Source: Solirubrum koreensis
Lineage (GTDB): Bacteria; Bacteroidota; Bacteroidia; Cytophagales; Hymenobacteraceae
Direction of reading: 5' to 3'
DNA: 64,000 bases
Assembly (NCBI RefSeq): GCF_039541855.1
Contig: NZ_BAABHA010000004.1
Coordinates: 186,001-250,000, forward strand
The position numbers and the translations under genes are program-made. The notes beneath the pieces are model-generated. The model was not told where the DNA came from, made no database searches, and saw only the letters and a list, made by a program, of their open reading frames with translations. Below are positions 17,546 to 24,722 of the stretch, one piece after another (positions within the stretch are counted from its first letter, which is position 1; each line of letters opens with the position of its first letter).

Positions 17546-17556
17546 CCTGCTCCGCC

Positions 17557-18240
17557 ATGAATTTTCTATACCGCATCTGGGGAATTCGCAAAGCCACGCA
17601 TCTACTATTAAACGCTTGGTTTAATAGCTTGTACGCTGCCCGCCTCGGCAACCGCGTTCAGGTTTTTGGCCTGCCACTGCTGCAAGTACCCAACTGGCGC
17701 AACGTTCGGTTTGGGCGCGGCGCCTGGCTTATTTCCGACTCGTTTTTCAGCGAGCCGGGCGTAAGCCACCCCGTCCTGATTCGGCTGCTGAACCCGGAAG
17801 CCAAACTGACGGTGGGCGACGATTTTGGCATTAGCGGCGGCGGCATTTGCGTGCAAACCGAAGTGCGCATCGGAAACGGTGTTATGCTGGGGGCCAACGC
17901 CTTCGTGACCGACACGGATTTTCACCCGCTGGGCACCGAAAACCGCCGCTTCAACTTCGAGAACGTGCGCACGAAGCCGGTGGTGATTGACGACAACGTG
18001 TTCATTGGCATGAACAGCATCATCCTGAAGGGGGTCCACATCGGCCGAAACGCCGTTATCGGGGCCGGCAGTGTGGTTTCGCGCGACGTACCGGCCAACG
18101 AAATATGGGCCGGCAACCCGGCCCGCTTCGTGCGTCGCATTGCCGACGATGCGGCCCCGGCTGATCCCCAAACTACTGACCAGCTTCTGCCCGTTGCGGC
18201 GCCCGCCACCAAGCCAGTGCCGCTGGTGGCTGCTGAGTAG
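17557..18240 (+). CDS. Left-handed beta-helix acyltransferase (hexapeptide repeat)
   Basis: A 227-residue LbH acyltransferase, probably an O-acetyltransferase acting on a sugar of the polysaccharide. Hexapeptide-type turns are visible (VRIGNGVMLGANAF, VVIDDNVFIGMNSIILKGVHIGRNAVIGAGSVV), with the active-site region VTDTDFHPLG and the closing motif AGNPARFVRR. ATG 17557 is preferred to the overlapping upstream frame. The last 35 residues are a Pro/Ala/Thr-rich tail. A tandem and inverted repeat lies just downstream. Confidence 0.9.
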   Translation: MNFLYRIWGIRKATHLLLNAWFNSLYAARLGNRVQVFGLPLLQVPNWRNVRFGRGAWLISDSFFSEPGVSHPVLIRLLNPEAKLTVGDDFGISGGGICVQTEVRIGNGVMLGANAFVTDTDFHPLGTENRRFNFENVRTKPVVIDDNVFIGMNSIILKGVHIGRNAVIGAGSVVSRDVPANEIWAGNPARFVRRIADDAAPADPQTTDQLLPVAAPATKPVPLVAAE

Positions 18241-18243
18241 TTC

Positions 18244-18315
18244 GTTGTCAGTTGTCAGTTGTCAGTTGTCAGGATACGAGAACGAACTGGCAACTCACAA
18301 CGAGCAACTGACAAC
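18244..18315. repeat. Four tandem GTTGTCA heptamers facing an inverted copy
   Basis: GTTGTCA is repeated four times without interruption at 18244-18271. An 11-base inverted complement, CAACTGACAAC, lies at 18305-18315, so the transcript could fold into a stem with sliding registers. The element fills the gap between the acyltransferase and the next glycosyltransferase gene. It may be a dispersed intergenic repeat; no coding role. Confidence 0.85.
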
Positions 18316-18350
18316 CTAAAATTTTTGCTCCGCCAACCTGCTCCTGCATT

Positions 18351-19391
18351 ATGCCTTCTCTTCAGCCAAACGCAACCGAAACAGCGGTTCTGCTGCTTGT
18401 TTTCAACCGGCCGGGCACCACTCGCCACGTACTGGAAGCAATTCGGGCGGCCCAGCCGAAGCGCCTTTACGTAGCCGCCGACGGCCCCCGCCCCGGCCGT
18501 CCCGCCGACGAAGCCCTGTGCGCCGAAACCCGCCAGCTGGTTACCGACCTCGTGGACTGGCCCTGCGAGCTACACACGCAGTTTCGCAGCACCAACCTGA
18601 ACTGCGGGTTGGGCCCGGCCACGGCCATCGACTGGTTTTTCAGCCACGAATCGGAGGGCATTATCCTGGAGGATGATTGCGTGCCCACGCCCGCTTTTTT
18701 CCGCTTTTGCCACGAGCTGCTGGCGCGCTACCGCACCGATGAGCGAGTTATGCACATTGGCGGCAACAACTTTGCCCGGGAAGCCCAGCGCCCACCGCAG
18801 CCCGGCACCGATTCCTACTTTTTCTCGCAGCAGGTTAACAGCTGGGGCTGGGCCACGTGGCGCCGGGCCTGGCACTTGTATGACTTTCAGCTGAAACTGC
18901 TGCCCGAACTGCGTCGCCGCGGCCTGCTGGGGGGCCTTTACCCTTCGGCTTTGCAGCGCCGATACTGGCTGTCGAAGTTCGAACAGGTGCGGGCTACACC
19001 GGGCACGCCCGATATATGGGACTACCAATGGCATTTTGCCGTAGCCGCTAACGGCGGCCTAACTGTGGTGCCGCAGGTGAACCTGGTGCGCAACATTGGT
19101 TTTGGCGCCGACGCTACCCACACCTTCGACAGCGACGACGACTGTGCCAACGTGCCCGCTACCGAGCTGGCCTTTCCGCTGCAACACCCGCCCGTGGTGC
19201 TGCGCGACGCCCGGCGCGACGCCCACCGGTTCCGCGAGTTTCTGCTGAGCCGCCTATCGGGCAAACTGCAGCGGTTACTCTCCCGCCTCGTGCCGTTATC
19301 GGGAGCCGACCCGGCGGTACCGCCGCGCTCCACTACGCCCGTTCCGGCCCTGGAGCCGGTATTCTCCACCGCTAATCAGCCCTCGGTATGA
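18351..19391 (+). CDS. GT-A-fold glycosyltransferase-like protein (HlpA/GNT-I-like)
   Basis: A 346-residue protein of the nucleotide-diphospho-sugar transferase superfamily, of the type often annotated hemolytic protein HlpA-like. Features are the N-terminal beta strand AVLLLVFNRPGTTRHVLEAI, YVAADGPR, the metal-binding EDDCVPTPAFF motif at about 101-112, and a Trp-rich acceptor region (NSWGWATWRRAWHLYD, then DIWDYQWHFA). The last 40 residues are low-complexity. Its stop overlaps the next start (ATGA at 19388-19391). Confidence 0.85.
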   Translation: MPSLQPNATETAVLLLVFNRPGTTRHVLEAIRAAQPKRLYVAADGPRPGRPADEALCAETRQLVTDLVDWPCELHTQFRSTNLNCGLGPATAIDWFFSHESEGIILEDDCVPTPAFFRFCHELLARYRTDERVMHIGGNNFAREAQRPPQPGTDSYFFSQQVNSWGWATWRRAWHLYDFQLKLLPELRRRGLLGGLYPSALQRRYWLSKFEQVRATPGTPDIWDYQWHFAVAANGGLTVVPQVNLVRNIGFGADATHTFDSDDDCANVPATELAFPLQHPPVVLRDARRDAHRFREFLLSRLSGKLQRLLSRLVPLSGADPAVPPRSTTPVPALEPVFSTANQPSV

Positions 19392-20686
19392 ACGTGCTCC
19401 TTTCCGCATACGGCTGTAACCCCCGCCAAGGCGGCGAAAACGGCAACGGATTTCACTGGGCCTGGCAAACGGCTGTTCGTGGCCACCGGGTGTGGTGTCT
19501 GACGACGACCGACGGCCGCGCCGGCATCGAAGAATACCTGCTGGAACACGCCGCCGAGCCCGCGGCCACGCGTTTGCAGATGGTGTATGTTGACGTGCCT
19601 GCGTGGGTGGAATTTCTCTTTCGCTGGCAGTTTGGAGTGTACTTCAACTACATGGTGTGGCAGTACCAAGCCTGGCGCAAAGCCAAGGAGCTGGACCAAA
19701 CCGTCGACTTTAACTTGGTACACCACGCCACGTTTGGGAGCCTGCAATTTGCTTCCTGGCTCTGGCGCCTGAAGAAACCCTTCATTTTTGGGCCCGTGGG
19801 CGGCGGCCAGCAGGCCCCCGTGGCTTTCAAGCGCTACCTGCCGGGCTGGTTTAAAACTGAAACCATGCGCAACGCCATCAGTTGGCTGCTGCTGACCTTC
19901 GATCCGAACGTGCGCCAAACGGTGCGCCACGCGAGCGTGGTGCTGGCCGGCAACCGCGAAACCGCCCGGTTGGCCGAGTCACTCGGTGCCCAGCGGGTAG
20001 AGCTGTTTCTGGACACCGGCCTGCCAGAAACGTTTTTTCCGGAGCAGGTGTCGGTGCGTGCTCCGCACCCCGAGCTGCGGCTACTCTGGTTGGCCCGGCT
20101 TTATCCCCGCAAAGCCTTACCCATGGTGCTCGAAGCCCTGGCCCAGGTTCACCCACGGGTGCGCTTTCACCTAACTATTATTGGTGATGGTCCGCTGGGG
20201 CCCCTGGTGCCCAGCTGGCTGGCGCAATACGGCCTGCAGGAGCGGGCCACTTGGCACGGTGCCGTGTCCTGGGCCGAAGCGCGTGAGGCCCTGGCTGCGC
20301 ACGACGTATTCCTGTTCGGCAGCCTGCGCGACTCCTTCGCCTCCCAGTTTTTGGAGGCCATGGCCATGGGGTTGCCCATTATAACCCTTAACCACCAGGG
20401 GGCCCGCGACTTTATTCCCGCCGAAGCCGCCATTAAAGTACCCGTAACCACCCCCACCGAAACCACTGCCGCGCTGGCCCGGGCCGTTGAGCGGCTGTAC
20501 GACCACCCCGAGTTGCTTCCGGCCATGGGTGCGGCCGGATTTGCCTTTGCCCGTACCCAAGCCTGGCCCGCACGCGCGGCGCGCATGGCGCAGCTAGAGG
20601 AACAGTTGGTTGGCCTTGCATCCCCCCAGAATCAGCCCCTGGCCCCAGCCGCCCGAACCCAGACTGAACCCGTTCCCGCGGCCTGA
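19388..20686 (+). CDS. Glycosyltransferase family 4
   Basis: A 432-residue GT-B transferase. The N-terminus MNVLLSAYGCNPRQGGENGNG-HWAW is typical of a subgroup of family 4 found in exopolysaccharide loci. The C-terminal domain has LRLLWLARLYPRKALPMVLEA, LTIIGDGPLGP and the donor-site helix DSFASQFLEAMAMGLPII. Its start overlaps the previous stop by 4 bp. It is followed by 41 bp and then another glycosyltransferase gene. Substrate unknown. Confidence 0.92.
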   Translation: MNVLLSAYGCNPRQGGENGNGFHWAWQTAVRGHRVWCLTTTDGRAGIEEYLLEHAAEPAATRLQMVYVDVPAWVEFLFRWQFGVYFNYMVWQYQAWRKAKELDQTVDFNLVHHATFGSLQFASWLWRLKKPFIFGPVGGGQQAPVAFKRYLPGWFKTETMRNAISWLLLTFDPNVRQTVRHASVVLAGNRETARLAESLGAQRVELFLDTGLPETFFPEQVSVRAPHPELRLLWLARLYPRKALPMVLEALAQVHPRVRFHLTIIGDGPLGPLVPSWLAQYGLQERATWHGAVSWAEAREALAAHDVFLFGSLRDSFASQFLEAMAMGLPIITLNHQGARDFIPAEAAIKVPVTTPTETTAALARAVERLYDHPELLPAMGAAGFAFARTQAWPARAARMAQLEEQLVGLASPQNQPLAPAARTQTEPVPAA

Positions 20687-20727
20687 GCCAGCGGGTACCG
20701 ATACTCTATTTACTTGTCCCTACGCGT

Positions 20728-21570
20728 ATGCTGTACATTGTTATTCCCGTTCACAACCGCTTGGCGTACACCCGCGCCTGCTTGCAGTCCTTGCGCGAGC
20801 AAACTACCTCGAACTTCCGCGTAATCGTGGTCGATGACGGCTCGACCGATGGCACCAGCGCCGCGCTGGCCGCCGAGTTCCGGGAAGTAGAAGTGCTAAC
20901 CGGCAATGGAAACCTGTTTTGGACCGCCGGCGTGAACGTGGGAATTCGGCGGGCCCTGGAGCGCGGTGCCGACCGCGTGATGACGCTCAACAACGATGTG
21001 CTGGCCGCCCCCACGTTTGTGGCCCGTATGCTGTACTGGTCTAATCGGTACCCCAATGCCCTGCTGGGGGCGCTGGAACAGGACGCCAATACGCACGAGC
21101 CCATTTACGGTGGCGAAGTGTTTAACTGGGTGACGCACCGCCGCCGCGAGCTGCTGCGCGAATTAACCCCTGAGCAGCAACGCGGCCTGCACGCCGTAAC
21201 CTATTTGCCAGGCCGGGGTCTGCTCATCCCGGCCCAAGTATTTGCAGCTGTGGGCCTGTTCGATGAAGCGCGTTTGCCCCACTACCTCGCCGATTACGAC
21301 TACACCAGCGTGGCCCGCCGGCACGGCTTTCCGGTGTATGTGAACTACGATGCGCACCTGCTCACTTACCCCGACGAGAGCGGCCAGGAGCAAACCCGCC
21401 GCCAGCGCAGCGTGAAAGGGTATTACGAGCACCTGTTTGGCATTCGGGGCGGCGGCAACCTGCGCAACTTCACCCATTTCACCCTTAAAAACTGTCCGCC
21501 ACCCTTGGTGCCGGTTTCCTTACTGAACGGCTACGCCCGCCGTTTGGTGGGGTATTTCCTGCACAAGTAA
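20728..21570 (+). CDS. Glycosyltransferase family 2
   Basis: A 280-residue GT-A inverting transferase. It has the N-terminal YIVIPVHNRLAYTRACLQSL, the nucleotide-binding VVDDGSTDGT, the metal-binding MTLNNDV (DxD-equivalent) at about 89-95 and a family 2 acceptor region (PHYLADYDYTSVARRHGF). Rhamnosyl- and galactofuranosyl-transferases share this plan, but the sugar cannot be assigned. It sits mid-operon between a family 4 transferase gene and a fucosyltransferase-like gene. Confidence 0.9.
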   Translation: MLYIVIPVHNRLAYTRACLQSLREQTTSNFRVIVVDDGSTDGTSAALAAEFREVEVLTGNGNLFWTAGVNVGIRRALERGADRVMTLNNDVLAAPTFVARMLYWSNRYPNALLGALEQDANTHEPIYGGEVFNWVTHRRRELLRELTPEQQRGLHAVTYLPGRGLLIPAQVFAAVGLFDEARLPHYLADYDYTSVARRHGFPVYVNYDAHLLTYPDESGQEQTRRQRSVKGYYEHLFGIRGGGNLRNFTHFTLKNCPPPLVPVSLLNGYARRLVGYFLHK

Positions 21571-21649
21571 AGCTGCTTGCACGGCTGTATTCGCGGTTCC
21601 GCACCTGTTTACCGGCCCTCTTTCACAAACGATTTAACACACTGGCTCA

Positions 21650-22546
21650 GTGGTTATTCTAGTCAAACGTTTTGGTCAGCTCGGCAATCGGCTGTTTCTT
21701 TTTGCCCACCTCGTGGCCAATGCTACCGAGCACTGCTATGCCCTGGCCAACCCCAGTTTCGGCAATTACGCCGTGTACTTCGAAGCCACGGCCTCGAACA
21801 ACTTCGGCGGCCTGCCGGTGCAGGTGCACGTACTGGCCCGCCCGGCCCTCGACCGCTACCTGGCCAAGCTGCTGAGCATGGTGCAGCACCCGAAGGTGTT
21901 TGGCTGGCTGCAACGCCTACAAGGCTGGCTGCCCGGCCGGCGGCGTTTGCCTCAGCTTATGTACCTCGACGACGCGCAAACCTTCGACCTCAACGAGCAC
22001 GGCTACCTGCGCGCTGCCCGGGAACGGGTGGTGCTGCTGCACGGCTGGTGTTTTCGCGACCGAACCAACATTAGCAAGCACGCGCCCCTCATTCGTGACC
22101 TGTTCCGCCTCGTGGAGCCGCACCGGCAGGCCGTAGATGCGCTGGTGCAAAAGTGCCGTGCCCACGCCGATGTGCTGGTGGGCGTGCACCTGCGCCGCGG
22201 CGACTACGCCACCTTCAACAACGGCAAGTACTACTACGACAATGCCACGTACGCCCGCGTAATGCGCGAGCTGCAGGCACAGTTCCCCCAGCCCGAACGC
22301 GTGGCTTTTGTCCTATGCTCCGATGAGCCCCTTGACCTGAGCGCCTTTGCGGGCTTGCCGGTTCACCTGGCTAACAACCATGTAGTGGAAGACCTCTATA
22401 CCCTCGCTGCCTCCGACTACGTGGTGGGCCCGCCCAGTTCCTATTCCATGTGGGCTTCCTTTTACGGGCAGGTACCCTTGCTGCACCTGGAAACTGCCGA
22501 GCAGCCGGTGCCGCTGGCGCAGTTCCGGGTTTTCACCGACGAGTAA
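21650..22546 (+). CDS. Alpha-1,2-fucosyltransferase-like protein (GT11-like)
   Basis: A 298-residue protein with GT11 hallmarks: RFGQLGNRLFLFAHL near the N-terminus and VGVHLRRGDYATF, the HxRRGDY site that binds GDP-fucose, near residue 181. The C-terminal VEDLYTLAASDYVVGPPSSYSMW also fits. An in-frame TAA at 21635-21637 and no ATG make GTG at 21650 the best start. The locus encodes Gmd and Fcl (GDP-fucose synthesis) about 5 kb downstream, which supports fucose as donor. It could act on another GDP-sugar. Confidence 0.78.
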   Translation: MVILVKRFGQLGNRLFLFAHLVANATEHCYALANPSFGNYAVYFEATASNNFGGLPVQVHVLARPALDRYLAKLLSMVQHPKVFGWLQRLQGWLPGRRRLPQLMYLDDAQTFDLNEHGYLRAARERVVLLHGWCFRDRTNISKHAPLIRDLFRLVEPHRQAVDALVQKCRAHADVLVGVHLRRGDYATFNNGKYYYDNATYARVMRELQAQFPQPERVAFVLCSDEPLDLSAFAGLPVHLANNHVVEDLYTLAASDYVVGPPSSYSMWASFYGQVPLLHLETAEQPVPLAQFRVFTDE

Positions 22547-22563
22547 CTTTTCAGCCCTCTGCC

Positions 22564-23757
22564 ATGGCCCCCGCAATTTCTCACTCGGCCGCCGCCCTGC
22601 TTCCGTATTTGTGCCTGCTGCTTACCGGTTCTCAGTCGGGCAACACCCTGGAACCCGGCGTGCTGGTAATCCGACGCGGGGGTACTTACTCGGGCACGTT
22701 CAGCAGCCTTAACTCGTCGGTGCCGTGCGTGCGCATTAAAACCACCGAGCCCGTGGTGTTGAACAATTGCGTGCTAAAGGGAGCCGGCGACTTGATTGTG
22801 GCGGAAAGCGGCGCCGACTTGGTGGTGCGCAATTGCCGGGCTTACGGCCTGGTGCCATCCGAAGACAACCGGGCCCGCGGCCGATTCCTTTCGATTGTAG
22901 ACGCCCGCCGGCTGCTGATTGAGCGCAACTACCTCGACCACACCACGGGCATTGTGGTGTACCGCTGGAGCGGCGACGGCTCGGCCCGCCAAACCCTCAC
23001 CGTGCGCCACAACCAGGTGCGCAACATCGACGGGCGGCACCGCAACGGCGGGGCTGATGCCACCCCCAGCTTTCTGGGTTTGAACCAGGTACGCGGCGTT
23101 GCCAACATCGACATTAGCTACAACGAGGTGGTGAACGAGCCCAACCAGTGCAGCACCGGCGACGTGGTGAACTTCTACAACTCCTCCGGCACGGCCCAAA
23201 GCCCCATGCGCTTCCATAACAACTACGTGCAGGGAGCCTACCCCTACCCGGCCAACGGCCCCCGCTACACCGGCTCCGGCATGACCACCGACGGCGACGG
23301 GGAATCGGCCCTTACCACCACCGCTTACCTCGATGCGTATCAGAACCAGTTTGTGAGCACCTGCAACGCCGCCATGAACATTGCCGCTGGGCACCACATT
23401 CGGTACCACCACAACCGCATGGTAACCAGCGCCCTGCTGCCCGATGGAACCCCGCTGAAAGCCGTGTACGCGGCCACTTCCATTTTCAACTTCTATAAAA
23501 AGCCCTCCACGGTGTTCTTTGCCAACCGCATCGACCATAACGTTATCGGGTACCGCAACCCGGGCTACCAGCTGCCCCTGCCCGAGCGCCACGACCTGAG
23601 CTTCGAGAACTGCACGCCCTGCGAAGAGAATACCCACCTCCCCAATCCCATTACCCTGGACACGGAACGTGCCGAGTGGGTGATGTGGCAACGGAAGCTG
23701 CAGCGCAAAGCCCTGCAGGTAGGCCCCGATACCACGCACGATATAGTGCGGTACTAA
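22564..23757 (+). CDS. Secreted right-handed beta-helix protein, single-domain paralogue of the 24723 gene product
   Basis: A 397-residue protein with a hydrophobic N-terminus (LLPYLCLLLTGSQS), probably a signal peptide. The body has many short Asn-rich strands (VVLNNCVLKGAGDLIV, LTVRHNQVRNIDGRHRN, IDISYNEVVNEPNQ), as in parallel beta-helix (pectate-lyase-like) proteins. It aligns along its length with the N-terminal 420 residues of the T9SS protein encoded at 24723, more than half the residues being identical by eye, but lacks the Ig, malectin and sorting domains. ATG 22564 is chosen over an upstream frame overlapping the fucosyltransferase. Enzymatic activity is not shown; lyase/hydrolase or structural binding to the polysaccharide are both possible. 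Confidence 0.82.
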   Translation: MAPAISHSAAALLPYLCLLLTGSQSGNTLEPGVLVIRRGGTYSGTFSSLNSSVPCVRIKTTEPVVLNNCVLKGAGDLIVAESGADLVVRNCRAYGLVPSEDNRARGRFLSIVDARRLLIERNYLDHTTGIVVYRWSGDGSARQTLTVRHNQVRNIDGRHRNGGADATPSFLGLNQVRGVANIDISYNEVVNEPNQCSTGDVVNFYNSSGTAQSPMRFHNNYVQGAYPYPANGPRYTGSGMTTDGDGESALTTTAYLDAYQNQFVSTCNAAMNIAAGHHIRYHHNRMVTSALLPDGTPLKAVYAATSIFNFYKKPSTVFFANRIDHNVIGYRNPGYQLPLPERHDLSFENCTPCEENTHLPNPITLDTERAEWVMWQRKLQRKALQVGPDTTHDIVRY

Positions 23758-24103
23758 CTACAGTCTAGGCAGGATCGGCAGGCCGCTTTTAGCCGCAAAA
23801 AGGCGGGGCACACCCGTGCCAGTACTGACGTACCAGCACTGAGCATTAAATGTAATTTTTCCTGATTCAACCAAATGAAGCAGCAATGGATACAGGAGGC
23901 ATTACCTGGAACCTAGCGTCTTGCACCAGCCTTTGATAGGTACTATTATCCTTATGGATTTTGATGTAGATTACTACGGCTGTAGCCAAGCTTTCGTGCT
24001 ATTAACTTTGACCTCTTCAGGCTGCCTTGCGCAAATTAGCAGGCGTTTTCAATGCCCTTAAAAACGAAAAGCAACAGCCTTGTTTTACAACCTCTTCATT
24101 TTC

Positions 24104-24129
24104 AGCGCCCCACAAGGGCGCTTTTTTTA
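24104..24129 (+). terminator. Rho-independent terminator upstream of the T9SS protein gene
   Basis: AGCGCCC (24104-24110) and GGGCGCT (24116-24122) form a stem with a 5-base loop, followed by a T-run. It lies 347 bp after the beta-helix gene stop and should separate that transcript from the next. Confidence 0.85.
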
Positions 24130-24263
24130 TTCTTTTTTTTTTCGAAGTCCGGCCCTAAATGAGGCAATCAAAAAGCCGCCTCAGGTTTAGCCAGCGCCGT
24201 ATGCGCAGAAATAGCAAAAACTCTACTAGGAAACGTCATATTTAAAAAAAATTTGCGCACCCA

Positions 24264-24292
24264 TTGCATCTTCTCATTTTTTTATACATTTG
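24264..24292 (+). promoter_or_regulatory. Bacteroidota-type promoter of the T9SS surface protein gene
   Basis: TTG at 24264-24266, an 18-bp spacer and TACATTTG at 24285-24292 form an exact match to TTG-N17-23-TAnnTTTG. The predicted transcript start near 24300 would leave a leader of about 420 nt before the ATG at 24723. Confidence 0.75.
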
Positions 24293-24722
24293 TAACGAAC
24301 CCTCGGTACTGATTTAGGATTATTTACATAAACCAATCAGTTACTTTTTTCTAAAAATGCCCTGAATAGTCGGCTTGCCGCGTTTTGGATTGCATCCTTA
24401 GAAGAGAGAGTGAGCCAGGTGCCTCAGCACCGTACGCTCCGTGATGTTGGCACGTGTAGTTGAGTAAAAACCTTGTTTTCTGCCTTCAACGCCCAATCCT
24501 ACCGCTTGCTTGTTGCAGTACCCTCACAAACCCGGGTGTGAGACCAACTGCCAAACAGCCGCAGCTTGCGGGCGTTGTGCTGCCACTGAATGCAGCAACA
24601 GAGCATAGAGGCTGAAATCAGCTGATTGCACAAAAAGAACTTGCTCGGTCGGTAATAATAGACTTATCGGCAGGAGCATCCGCAACCAACCCTAGATAGG
24701 GCTCTTTTCACAAACAAACAGA
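24293..24722 (+). other. Long non-coding leader of the T9SS protein gene
   Basis: There is no credible ORF between the predicted promoter and the start codon. It contains a short hairpin (CTCACA at 24523-24528 with TGTGAG at 24537-24542) and other short stems. No known riboswitch class was recognised. The preceding spacer (23758-24263) holds only the terminator. Confidence 0.5.

Noticed and set aside
18244..18271. Tandem heptamers as a possible CRISPR or VNTR array
   Set aside because: Units are 7 bp with no spacers and no cas genes nearby, so it is a simple tandem repeat.
22774..23739. A 321-codon minus-strand frame opposite the short beta-helix gene, and a similar one at 25137-25931
   Set aside because: Both are the antisense of homologous genes, so their resemblance to each other only reflects the sense-strand paralogy.
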